Shown: piece by piece, positions 8,108 to 17,076 of the stretch
How the letters are laid out: each line of letters opens with the position of its first letter
Numbering within the stretch: the first letter of the stretch is position 1
From: MGBC120314 sp051877855
Lineage (GTDB): Bacteria > Bacillota > Clostridia > Lachnospirales > Lachnospiraceae
Direction of reading: 5' to 3'
Length of the DNA: 64,000 bases
Assembly (NCBI GenBank): GCA_051877855.1
Contig: JBJEJH010000051.1
Location: forward strand, 15,762 to 79,761
Notes under the pieces: generated by a model
Databases searched by the model: none
The model's input: the letters and a program-made list of their open reading frames with translations, nothing else
What the model was told of the DNA's origin: nothing
Position numbers and translations under genes: made by a program

Positions 8108-10648
8108 ATGGAAAATGAAAAGAAAAAATATACCCCCATTGAGGGTAGAATCGTATATGTACTGGCAGTGATTATACCAATGGTCGTCCTGATTGCCATA
8201 TATTTTGCCCGGGGCATCTATCCCTTTGGTGATAACTGCTACCTGCGCTCCGATATGTACCATCAGTATCTGCCCTTCTATTCCCAATTATGGTACAAGT
8301 TAAGGAACCACGGAAGCCTTCTGTACTCCTTTGATATGGGACTTGGCGTGAACTTTACGGCAACCTATGCCTATTATCTGTCCTGTCCTTTAAACTGGCT
8401 GATATTCCTGTTTCCTCATCAATCCCTGATCGAGGTGATGAATGCACTGATCATTCTCAAAATATCCTTAAGCAGTCTCACCTGTACGTATTACATTACG
8501 AAGCGCTTTAATACCCCGAATATAAACGTGTGTATCTTTGGTCTTTTCTACGCTCTGTCCGGATATCTGGCGGCTTACAGCTGGAACATCATGTGGCTGG
8601 ACTGCGTGGTTTTGCTTCCTTTGATTATCCTTGGACTGGAGCGGATGGTCCGGGAGAAAAAATGTTTTCTGTATACCATTACACTGGGACTTGCCATTCT
8701 TACCAACTACTATATTGCTATTATGATCTGCTTAACGATGATCCTGTACTTTATCTTCCTGATCATCCGTTATCCGGAGAAAAATGTAAAAGGCTATCTG
8801 ATTCAGTTTAAAAATTTTACGGCATATTCCCTCCTTGCCGGAGGACTGTCCGCATGTCTTTTACTGCCGGAGCTTTTTGCACTGTCCTACACCGTATCCA
8901 GTGACATTTCATTTCCAAAGAACCTGACGGAATACTTCTCCGTTCTTCAGATGCTTTCACGTCACATGATGAACGTAGAAGTGCACTTGGGATTAAATCA
9001 TCATCCGAACATTTACTGTGGTGTTGCCGTATTCTTACTGATACCGCTCTACATCATGAATAAGCGCATTCCAACCAGAGAAAAGGCCGGAAAATTATGT
9101 CTTGTTACAGTTTTTCTCCTTGCCTTTAATCTGAACATTCCAAACTTTATCTGGCACGGATTACATTTTCCGAATTCCCTTCCATGCCGACAGAGTTTTA
9201 TCTATGTCTTCATATTAATTGCGATGTGCTATGACGCATTCCGGGATATTCGAAAATACACTTCCCGGGAGCTTACCACCGCCCAGTGGATTGCATTGGG
9301 TTATATGTTATTCGCAGATCAGGCACTGACCGGTGATACTTTAAAATTCACTTCCGTCTACCTAAGTTGTGGATTTATTCTTCTGTATATGTTGATCATC
9401 CATCTGTATCGCAGCAGAAAGCTTCCGTATATGGTGTTCCTGTTTATTTTCTTCACGTCCACCATCATGGAATGTGCGCTAAATTATGAGGCCACTGCCC
9501 TTGGCACCACCTCACGCAGCTATTATCTTACGGATAATGCTGATATCGACGCTCTGCTGGATACAGCAGAAAAATTGGAGGACTCCTTTTACCGTGTCGA
9601 AAAGTACTCCGGCGTGAGAACGAAAAATGATGCCGCATGGCATGGATATCACTCAGCGTCACTGTTTTCCTCCACTGCAAACGGAGGATTATCCAGATTA
9701 TACGGATATTTTGGCATGGAAAACTCCACCAATGCATATTCTTATAATGGTGCAACCTTTTTCACTTCCGCACTGCTTAATGTCCGCTATGTTTTGTCGG
9801 ATTCCCAGATGACGGAACATGACCTTTTAAGCTACATCGCCTCTTCCAATGAGCGATACTTGTATGAAAATAATTACACCCTGCCTCTTGGATTTATGCT
9901 GCCAAACACCTTTGAGGAAAACTGGGATCGAAAGAACACCAATCCATTCCGGGTACAGAATTCATTTATCAGCGAAGCAACCGGAATTTATGATGTATTT
10001 GTTCCTTTAGATACCAAAAAAATCACCGATACCTCCGTTGAAATCAACAATCCAAGGGCACAGCAGGTCTATATCAAGGTCCAGAACAGCGGTCTTGATA
10101 CAGTCAATGTCTATATTAATGACAACAGTAAATCCTACAACATTAAGCATAATCACATCATTGACCTGGGGGTTTTAAATTCCACAGACACCATAAGGGT
10201 CACCGCCAACGATCTTACAAGCGGCAATCTCTCTGTGATTGCTTATACCATGAATGAGACGGCTTTTATCAATGCCATGAACGTGTTATCCAAGAATGCT
10301 TTGACGATTACATCCATGAAGGACACCCGAATGGAAGGAACCATTCATGCTGACTATGATGGGCGGATGCTCCTATCCATTCCTTATGATCTGGGATGGA
10401 AAATATATATTGATGGGTTCCCGGTGGAACAGGATTCTCTTGAAGAGGCCCTGATGATGATCGATGTACCGGCCGGGGATCATACCATCCTTATGAAATA
10501 TTGTCCGGAAGGATTTAAAATAGGTATCGCAATTACCATAATTTGTGTTATAATTCTTGTTATGTTATATTTATCCGGGAAATTTGATTTTTTGAATAAA
10601 CAAATCATTACCACCAGTGATGAAATAAAGGAGGATCCAGAATCATGA
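8108..10648 (+). CDS. YfhO-family membrane glycosyltransferase
   Basis: 846 residues. About twelve membrane helices fill the first 470 residues, and the motif YPFGDNCYLRSDMYHQYLPF near the start is typical of YfhO/GT-C proteins. A large extracytoplasmic domain of about 330 residues follows, and a final helix (IAITIICVIILVMLYL) lies near the C-terminus. YfhO proteins act outside the membrane, moving a sugar from undecaprenyl phosphate to an acceptor such as lipoteichoic acid. ATG 8108 has GAGGAG at ideal distance; a TTG at 8093 inside that ribosome site is rejected. Its partner glycosyltransferase is immediately upstream and argH overlaps its stop. No GtcA-like flippase is seen next to it. Confidence 0.9.
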   Translation: MENEKKKYTPIEGRIVYVLAVIIPMVVLIAIYFARGIYPFGDNCYLRSDMYHQYLPFYSQLWYKLRNHGSLLYSFDMGLGVNFTATYAYYLSCPLNWLIFLFPHQSLIEVMNALIILKISLSSLTCTYYITKRFNTPNINVCIFGLFYALSGYLAAYSWNIMWLDCVVLLPLIILGLERMVREKKCFLYTITLGLAILTNYYIAIMICLTMILYFIFLIIRYPEKNVKGYLIQFKNFTAYSLLAGGLSACLLLPELFALSYTVSSDISFPKNLTEYFSVLQMLSRHMMNVEVHLGLNHHPNIYCGVAVFLLIPLYIMNKRIPTREKAGKLCLVTVFLLAFNLNIPNFIWHGLHFPNSLPCRQSFIYVFILIAMCYDAFRDIRKYTSRELTTAQWIALGYMLFADQALTGDTLKFTSVYLSCGFILLYMLIIHLYRSRKLPYMVFLFIFFTSTIMECALNYEATALGTTSRSYYLTDNADIDALLDTAEKLEDSFYRVEKYSGVRTKNDAAWHGYHSASLFSSTANGGLSRLYGYFGMENSTNAYSYNGATFFTSALLNVRYVLSDSQMTEHDLLSYIASSNERYLYENNYTLPLGFMLPNTFEENWDRKNTNPFRVQNSFISEATGIYDVFVPLDTKKITDTSVEINNPRAQQVYIKVQNSGLDTVNVYINDNSKSYNIKHNHIIDLGVLNSTDTIRVTANDLTSGNLSVIAYTMNETAFINAMNVLSKNALTITSMKDTRMEGTIHADYDGRMLLSIPYDLGWKIYIDGFPVEQDSLEEALMMIDVPAGDHTILMKYCPEGFKIGIAITIICVIILVMLYLSGKFDFLNKQIITTSDEIKEDPES

Positions 10649-12021
10649 AACTTTGGGGAGGACGTTTTACCAAGGAAACCAACCAGTTAGTTCACAACTT
10701 TAACGCATCGATCTCATACGATCAGCGTTTTTACAAACAGGATATTGAAGGAAGCATCGCTCATGTAACGATGCTTGCCAAGCAGGGTATTCTTTCTTCG
10801 GAAGACCGCTTTGCCATCGTAAATGCACTTCAGCAAATTAAGGATGATATCGAAAGCGGAAAATTACTGATCAGTGAGGAATATGAAGATATTCACAGCT
10901 TCGTGGAAGCAACCCTTATTGAGCGTATCGGCGAGGCCGGAAAGCGTCTCCATACCGGCAGAAGCCGTAACGACCAGGTTGCCCTGGATATGCGTCTTTA
11001 CACAAGAGATGAGGTAAAGGCCATCGACGAACTGTTAAAGGAACTTTTGAAGGTTATTCTTCGTATCATGGAAGAAAACCTTACTACTTACATGCCGGGC
11101 TTCACACATTTACAGAAAGCACAGCCCGTTACCGTAGCACATCATTTTGGTGCTTACTTTGAGATGTTCCGTCGTGACCGCTCACGTCTTTCGGATATCT
11201 ATGACCGAATGAACTACTGTCCTCTCGGAGCCGGGGCACTGGCAGGAACCACCTATCCGCTGGATCGTGATTACACCGCTGAATTATTACATTTTGACGG
11301 TGCAACCTTAAACAGTATGGATTCGGTATCCGATCGTGATTATCTCATCGAATTCTTAAGTGCCTTGTCCACCATTATGATGCATTTAAGTAGATTTTCA
11401 GAGGAAATTATTATCTGGAACTCCAACGAATACCGTTTTGTTGAATTGGATGATTCCTATAGTACCGGAAGTAGTATCATGCCACAGAAAAAAAATCCGG
11501 ATATCGCCGAGCTGGTTCGCGGTAAGACCGGACGTGTCTATGGTGCTTTAATGTCCATGTTAACAACCATGAAGGGAATTCCTCTTGCTTACAACAAGGA
11601 TATGCAGGAAGATAAGGAATTTACCTTTGACGCCATTGACACCACCAAGGGTTGTATCGCACTCTTTACCGGTATGATTGATACAATGAAGTTCAACACC
11701 CAGATCATGGAAGACAGTGCAAAGAACGGATTTACCAATGCTACGGATGCTGCAGACTATCTCGTAAATCATGGTGTAGCCTTCCGTGATGCCCATGGTA
11801 TTGTAGGCCGGTTAGTTCTTTATTGTATTGATAAGCAAATTGCATTAGATGATATGTCCCTGGAGGAATTTAAGGCAATCAGCCCTGTTTTTGAAGAGGA
11901 TATCTATGAAGCCATCTCTCTTAAGACCTGTGTGGAGAAGCGTCTCACCAAGGGTGCGCCAAGCAAGAAGGCCATGAGTGAAGCTGTGGCTGCCTGCAAA
12001 AAGTATCTTGAGGAGAACTAA
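10645..12021 (+). CDS. argH: Argininosuccinate lyase
   Basis: 458 residues, standard length. It splits argininosuccinate into arginine and fumarate in the cytoplasm, the last step of arginine synthesis. The family signature GSSIMPQKKNPD, TGRSRNDQVALD and HLQKAQPVT are intact. The ATG overlaps the yfhO stop (ATGA) and has AAGGAGG upstream, so it is coupled to the glycosylation genes. No argG is present in the window. The unusual partnership may be historical rather than functional. Confidence 0.97.
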   Translation: MKLWGGRFTKETNQLVHNFNASISYDQRFYKQDIEGSIAHVTMLAKQGILSSEDRFAIVNALQQIKDDIESGKLLISEEYEDIHSFVEATLIERIGEAGKRLHTGRSRNDQVALDMRLYTRDEVKAIDELLKELLKVILRIMEENLTTYMPGFTHLQKAQPVTVAHHFGAYFEMFRRDRSRLSDIYDRMNYCPLGAGALAGTTYPLDRDYTAELLHFDGATLNSMDSVSDRDYLIEFLSALSTIMMHLSRFSEEIIIWNSNEYRFVELDDSYSTGSSIMPQKKNPDIAELVRGKTGRVYGALMSMLTTMKGIPLAYNKDMQEDKEFTFDAIDTTKGCIALFTGMIDTMKFNTQIMEDSAKNGFTNATDAADYLVNHGVAFRDAHGIVGRLVLYCIDKQIALDDMSLEEFKAISPVFEEDIYEAISLKTCVEKRLTKGAPSKKAMSEAVAACKKYLEEN

Positions 12022-12028
12022 AAAAGAA

Positions 12029-12083
12029 ATGGATGAACATAAACCGATCCGCCGGATTAATTTACGTTCATCCATTTTTATTT
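12029..12083. terminator. Bidirectional terminator between argH and hydA
   Basis: The 10-base arms ATGGATGAAC (12029-12038) and GTTCATCCAT (12066-12075) match perfectly and carry an inner ATCC/GGAT hairpin in the loop. A T-rich tract follows on the plus strand, and a run of A on the left side gives a T tract on the minus strand, so it can end both converging transcripts. Confidence 0.85.
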
Positions 12084-12107
12084 TACTAAAAATTCAAATT
12101 ACAATCA

Positions 12108-13814
12108 TTAATACTCTACATGAAGTAACTCATGGGCCTTATGACTCAACGGCTTCTCTAAGAAGTTCTTGTAGCACTCTGTGATTTCCGGATTCTCATG
12201 AGAGAAACGAATCGCACTGTTTTTATCAAGGTTATAAAGCACAGCGGATCTTGCAGCAACATCCGCACCACCATCGTGGATTGGCTGTCCTCCGCCGTTG
12301 ATACATCCACCCGGACATGCCATAATTTCTACGAAATCATAATCGCATGTTCCCTTCTCAACCTGCTCCATAATCTTTCTTGCATTGGCAAGTCCACTTG
12401 CCACGGCAATCTTGATCTTGGTTCCGTCGATATCAACTTCAGCTTCCCTGATACCATCAAGGCCTCTTACGTACTTGAATGCATCCGGATCCGGATTTTT
12501 TCCGGTTACCAGGAAGTATGCACTACGAAGGGCTGCCTCCATTACACCACCGGTTGCACCAAAGATTACACCGGCACCGGTATATACTCCCAATGGCTTA
12601 TCGAAGTCTTCTTCCGGCGCTTCTTCCGGCTTAATATAATATGCTTTTAAGAGTCTTGCAACCTCTCTTGTGGTAAGAACTGCATCGACATCTCTTCCGG
12701 TCTTACATGCATCCATACCCTCCAAAGTGATTTCTCTCTTCTTAGATACACATGGCATAAATGAAACCACGAAAATCTTCTCCGGATCAACGCCAAGTAA
12801 CTGTGCATAATAAGACTTAGCAATGGCACCAAACATCTGCTGTGGTGACTTTGCTGAAGAAAGTCTATTGGCATACTTTGGATACTGGGTCTTCATAAAA
12901 CTTACCCAGCCCGGACAACATGAAGTAAACATCGGAACCTTGGATTCCTTGATTTCAGGAAGACGCTGTAAAAACTCACTTCCCTCTTCCATAATGGTAA
13001 GGTCTGCAGAGAAGTTGGTATCAAAGATATAATCAAAACCAATCTTACGAAGGCTTCCTACCAGACGTTTTTCTGTTGCAATATCTCTTGAGATACCAAA
13101 GTCCTCACCCCATGCAGAACGAACCGCCGGTGCAATCTGAACGATGGTAATCTTCTCCGGATCTTCCACTGCCTCAAGAACCTTTCCTACATCATCCCGT
13201 TCTCTTAACGCACCCACCGGACAATTGACAATACACTGACCACAAAGTGAACAATCCGAGTCTTCAATCTTCTTTCCGGTACCAACATTAACGGTGGTTC
13301 TGGAACCTGTGTTAACCACATCCCAGATATTCAGGCTCTGCACCTTGTCACACACCTGTACGCAACGCATACATTTGATACACTTACTTGCATCACGAAT
13401 TAACGGAAAGTCCTTATTTACTTCAGTTCTTTCCGGATGCACATCATACGGCATATCCGAAATATTAAGATCATGTGCCACTCTCTGCAGTGAACAGTTC
13501 TCACTGCGGATACAGGTTGCACACTGGAAATTATGCTGAGAAAGAATCAGCTTAACATTGGTCTTACGGGCTAATCGTGCCTTCTGGCTATGGGTATATA
13601 CCTTCATACCATCCTTGACAACGCTGTTACATGCTGTAACACAACGATCCATACCCTCTACTTCAACTACACATACTCTACAGGCACCAATTTCATTGAT
13701 TTCCTTCAGGAAACAAAGTGTAGGAATATAAATTCCAACGGACTTTGCTGCATCTAAGATTGTGGTGCCTTCCTCTACTGATACAGGAACATCATTAATA
13801 AATAAATTTACCAT
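12108..13814 (-). CDS. hydA: [FeFe] hydrogenase catalytic subunit (group A)
   Basis: 568 residues. The order is: a plant-type [2Fe-2S] domain (cysteines in CFLKEINEIGACRVC), a His/Cys [4Fe-4S] motif (HNFQCATCIRSENC), a two-cluster ferredoxin domain (CIKCMRCVQVC and CSLCGQCIVNC), then the H-cluster domain with FTSCCPGWVSF, FMPCVSKKREI and MACPGGCINGGGQP. All H-cluster ligands are present. It makes or oxidises H2 in the cytoplasm and takes electrons from its partner subunit encoded just upstream (7-base overlap). The maturation genes hydE, hydF and hydG are not in the window. A strong terminator lies after the stop. Confidence 0.95.
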   Translation of the reverse strand: MVNLFINDVPVSVEEGTTILDAAKSVGIYIPTLCFLKEINEIGACRVCVVEVEGMDRCVTACNSVVKDGMKVYTHSQKARLARKTNVKLILSQHNFQCATCIRSENCSLQRVAHDLNISDMPYDVHPERTEVNKDFPLIRDASKCIKCMRCVQVCDKVQSLNIWDVVNTGSRTTVNVGTGKKIEDSDCSLCGQCIVNCPVGALRERDDVGKVLEAVEDPEKITIVQIAPAVRSAWGEDFGISRDIATEKRLVGSLRKIGFDYIFDTNFSADLTIMEEGSEFLQRLPEIKESKVPMFTSCCPGWVSFMKTQYPKYANRLSSAKSPQQMFGAIAKSYYAQLLGVDPEKIFVVSFMPCVSKKREITLEGMDACKTGRDVDAVLTTREVARLLKAYYIKPEEAPEEDFDKPLGVYTGAGVIFGATGGVMEAALRSAYFLVTGKNPDPDAFKYVRGLDGIREAEVDIDGTKIKIAVASGLANARKIMEQVEKGTCDYDFVEIMACPGGCINGGGQPIHDGGADVAARSAVLYNLDKNSAIRFSHENPEITECYKNFLEKPLSHKAHELLHVEY

Positions 13815-15643
13815 CGATCTTTTCTACCTCCCCTGAATGATCCATATCCAAAATGATCACAACGCAGGCATCTTCCAGCTTCCTGGCAAGCTTCCTCGCA
13901 AGTCATTGATAATTCAATTGGTTCAAAATCCTTCTTGCGCTCACTTGCATCACGGAATGCAAGCTCAACTCTGCCGCAAGGAGTCTTATCTTCATAATTC
14001 GGTGCAGGAATATCAATATCGTTAACGATTTCATGATGGAATCCCAGATATTCATCAATATTCGCTGCCGCAACCTTACCTGCTGCAATGGCACGGATAA
14101 CGGTTGCAGGGCCGGTTACACAGTCACCACCGGCAAAAATACCCGGAAGATCCTTGATCTCACTGCTGTTTAAGGCATCGATTGCGCCACGCTTCACACC
14201 GATACCAAAATCCTCAAAAGGCTTTGAAACAATACCCTGACCAATTGCAACGAGAATCAGGTCACATTCCATACGCTCTTGTGGGAGCGAAGCAGACTTT
14301 GCTGATGGTCTGCCGCCATTGATGGTGCTGATCATCTGTGGCTGTACAATCAGAGCCTTTACATTATTATTCTCATCGGTTTCAATGCGGACAGGGGACT
14401 TTAATTCGATTACCTCACAACCCTCTGCCTCTGCACCTTCCACTTCTTCCTTCAGTGCTGTCATATCCGCCTTACGTCTGCGGTATACGATGCTGACACG
14501 CTCTGCGCCAAGTCTCATGGCTGAACGTGCAACGTCCATTGCTACATTACCGCCACCAACGACGATAACTCTCTTACCGGAGTAATCCGGCATATCCTCA
14601 TCACCGATACGGCGAAGCATCTCAACTGCAGAGATAACGCCAACGGCATTTTCTTCTCCTTCAATGCCAAGCTTCTTATCGGTATGTGCACCAATGGAAA
14701 TGTAAACCGCATCATACTGGGACTTAAGATCCACAAGAGAAATGTCCGTTCCGATGCTGACTTCTGTCTTCACTTCGATTCCTGCTGAAAGAATCGCATT
14801 AATATCGGATTCCAGCTTCTTTCTCGGAAGTCTGTAATTCGGTATACCGTAACGAAGCATTCCGCCTAATTTCTTTCTCTGCTCATAAACGGTAACCTTA
14901 TGTCCCATCAAAGCAAGATAATAAGCGGCACTAAGTCCTCCCGGACCACCGCCGATGACAGCTACCTTCTTACCGGTTGCCGGTGCGCACTCAGGGATTG
15001 GCACATCCCCTGCCATCTCAACAGCAACTTTCTTCATTCCACGAATGTTAACCGGTGCATCAACCATGGTTCTCTTGCATCGATTCTCACATGGATGCTC
15101 ACAAATCAATGCACAGGTAACCGGCATTGGATTATCCTTACGAATTAAGCGGACTGCATCCGCATATCTCTTCTCTGCAACCAATGCGATATATCCCGGA
15201 ATGTCCACCCCGGCCGGACATAACGATACACACGGCACCGGCTGATTACTGTTACATACACAATGATGCTCCTTAATATGAGCCTCAAAATCATCCATAC
15301 ATCCTTCAACACATTTTAAAACCGTCTTTGCTGCCTCAAATCCGATGGCACAGTCTGCTGTCTCATAGATTCCCTGTGCGGTAAGTTTAATTACATTCAC
15401 AGTCTCCATGGTTGCATTACCATTTAATACATCTTCCATCAAATGAACCAGCTGGTCCAAACCGACACGACATGGTACACATTTACCACATGACTGTGCC
15501 AGACACATTTTAACAAAGGAACATGCCAAATCTACGGAACAAAGTCCCGGAGGGCTGGCAACGATTCTTCTTTCCAGATCAGAATAAAGAGCTTCTACTG
15601 TGATCTGTGCCTTATCCTTTGTCTTGATACTTAATCTGCTCAT
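13808..15643 (-). CDS. Hydrogenase partner: NuoF C-terminal iron-sulfur module fused to GltD-like NAD(P)H oxidoreductase
   Basis: 611 residues. Residues 1-100 match the C-terminal [4Fe-4S] part of NuoF/HydB (SCGKCVPCRVGLDQL) without the usual FMN and NADH domain. Then follow a ferredoxin-like cysteine region (CPAGVDIPGY, CEHPCENRCKR) and a GltD/NfnB-like flavoprotein. Its FAD site is VAVIGGGPGGLSAAYYLAL. A second dinucleotide site, VIVVGGGNVAMDVARS, ends in VYRRRK, which suggests NADPH. A last pair of cysteines lies in CLRCDHFG. It probably passes NAD(P)H electrons to HydA. ATG 15643 has AGAGGGATAGG upstream. Whether it bifurcates electrons cannot be judged from sequence alone. Confidence 0.88.
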   Translation of the reverse strand: MSRLSIKTKDKAQITVEALYSDLERRIVASPPGLCSVDLACSFVKMCLAQSCGKCVPCRVGLDQLVHLMEDVLNGNATMETVNVIKLTAQGIYETADCAIGFEAAKTVLKCVEGCMDDFEAHIKEHHCVCNSNQPVPCVSLCPAGVDIPGYIALVAEKRYADAVRLIRKDNPMPVTCALICEHPCENRCKRTMVDAPVNIRGMKKVAVEMAGDVPIPECAPATGKKVAVIGGGPGGLSAAYYLALMGHKVTVYEQRKKLGGMLRYGIPNYRLPRKKLESDINAILSAGIEVKTEVSIGTDISLVDLKSQYDAVYISIGAHTDKKLGIEGEENAVGVISAVEMLRRIGDEDMPDYSGKRVIVVGGGNVAMDVARSAMRLGAERVSIVYRRRKADMTALKEEVEGAEAEGCEVIELKSPVRIETDENNNVKALIVQPQMISTINGGRPSAKSASLPQERMECDLILVAIGQGIVSKPFEDFGIGVKRGAIDALNSSEIKDLPGIFAGGDCVTGPATVIRAIAAGKVAAANIDEYLGFHHEIVNDIDIPAPNYEDKTPCGRVELAFRDASERKKDFEPIELSMTCEEACQEAGRCLRCDHFGYGSFRGGRKDRW

Positions 15644-15665
15644 CCTATCCCTCTTTCCTATGATG

Positions 15666-16307
15666 TTATGACAATCGAATTATTTTGTCCGGCTGAAAAA
15701 AATCCACCTCCGCCATGTCATGTGTGATAATGAACAGAATCCGATTCTTCTTCTGTTCCTTCACATATGCCATCGTGGAAAGTTTGCTCCCTTCATCCAG
15801 ACCCTTAAAAGGTTCGTCCATAAATATCGCTGAGGAATCACTCATGAGCCCTCTTAAAATCGCAGCCCTGCGTTTCATTCCGCCACTATATTCCTGCACC
15901 CTTTTAAAAAAAGCGTCCTCAGGAAGAATCTTTACAAACTCTTTTCGCACCTCTTCTTTGGTACAATTTGTCACCAACCGGATATTATCCGTAATGTCAA
16001 ACTGTTCCAGAAGACGATCCTCCTGAAACACTGTTGAAAACCTCTCCGTATTACATTTTACAACACCTGAGCTACCTTTTTCAAGACCCAGTATTATGCG
16101 TAAAAGCGTTGTTTTTCCAATTCCCGAAGGTCCTGTCACAAAAACCGTGTCCCCGGGGGCTATTTCGAAGCTTAAATGATCCAGAATTTTCTGTTCTCCG
16201 TAGTATTTGGACAAATTTTCAACCACAATTGCAGGGGTTTCTTTCAATGTTTCATTTTCTGTGGAAACATTCTCCGAAACCTCCGTTAAAATTCTATCTT
16301 GTCTCAT
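15666..16307 (-). CDS. ABC transporter ATP-binding protein (NitT/TauT type)
   Basis: 213 residues. It has Walker A GPSGIGKTT, signature YSGGMKRRAAI, Walker B AIFMDEPF and an H-loop in IITHDMAEV. It powers import by the permease and binding protein encoded upstream; the three form one unit in the order binding protein, permease, ATPase. ATG 16307 follows GGGAGG and overlaps the permease by 14 bases. It is shorter than the typical 250 residues of SsuB/TauB because the C-terminal end is reduced. Only 22 bases separate it from the hydrogenase partner gene downstream. Confidence 0.9.
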   Translation of the reverse strand: MRQDRILTEVSENVSTENETLKETPAIVVENLSKYYGEQKILDHLSFEIAPGDTVFVTGPSGIGKTTLLRIILGLEKGSSGVVKCNTERFSTVFQEDRLLEQFDITDNIRLVTNCTKEEVRKEFVKILPEDAFFKRVQEYSGGMKRRAAILRGLMSDSSAIFMDEPFKGLDEGSKLSTMAYVKEQKKNRILFIITHDMAEVDFFQPDKIIRLS

Positions 16308-17076
16308 ACTTTTGTCCTCCCGCTGTGTTTCTTCCTACCACCAGACGATCCAGCCCTCGGATCAGGTATATCATTACCCGTTCACAAATATACCCTGCCG
16401 TGACGATAATAAAAGTCCAAGCAAAGAGATCTGTAATTTCCAGATAGATCTTGGATTTGTAAAGCATTTCTCCCAGAGAATGGGAAGGCACTCCAATAAG
16501 TTCTGCGGCCACACCGGCACGTATACACATTCCAACCGCCACCTTTGCAAACTCTGCCATCCGGTCACACAGAACAGGAAGGTACACGTAACGGAATTGC
16601 TTCCAGGGTGTAACCCGAAAGACCTTAAGCATCTCCAATATCCCTACGTCAATGCCATTAAGCGCAGAAAGAACCTCAAAATACATCATGGGAAAAGCTA
16701 CAAATCCGGCAATAAAGATCGAAATTTTTGCGGATGAAAACCATGCGAGACAGAGTATGATAATCGATGCAATGGGTACCGACTTCATAAATAAAAGCAA
16801 AGGACCCAATCCATCCCGGATTACCGGGCACCGCCAGGATAACAGCGCAAAGATGTTGGCCAGAAACAAGGATACCAGAAAACCGGACATAATCTTTGAC
16901 ATGGTCTGTAGAATAATTGAATATGTATGATTCTGCACAAGAAGCCGGATCAGACACTGTAAAGTGTCCACCGGCCCCGCCAGGAACAGGGGTTCATTTA
17001 CAAGCATGTAAATCCCCTGCCATAGAATCATCCAAAAACCTATAATTGTAATTTTCTTAATTAGTTTATTGTGCAT
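16294..17076 (-). CDS. ABC transporter permease (NitT/TauT type)
   Basis: About 260 residues with six predicted membrane helices and the coupling-loop region around FEVLSALNGIDVGILEML. It is the membrane channel of the importer whose ATPase and binding protein flank it. The open frame begins at a GTG at 17109 inside the binding-protein gene; ATG 17091 and ATG 17076 are also in frame. None has a strong ribosome site. I use 17076 because MHNKLIKKITIIGFW is the usual short N-terminus. It then overlaps the binding protein by 11 bases. Confidence 0.87.
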   Translation of the reverse strand: MHNKLIKKITIIGFWMILWQGIYMLVNEPLFLAGPVDTLQCLIRLLVQNHTYSIILQTMSKIMSGFLVSLFLANIFALLSWRCPVIRDGLGPLLLFMKSVPIASIIILCLAWFSSAKISIFIAGFVAFPMMYFEVLSALNGIDVGILEMLKVFRVTPWKQFRYVYLPVLCDRMAEFAKVAVGMCIRAGVAAELIGVPSHSLGEMLYKSKIYLEITDLFAWTFIIVTAGYICERVMIYLIRGLDRLVVGRNTAGGQKYETR

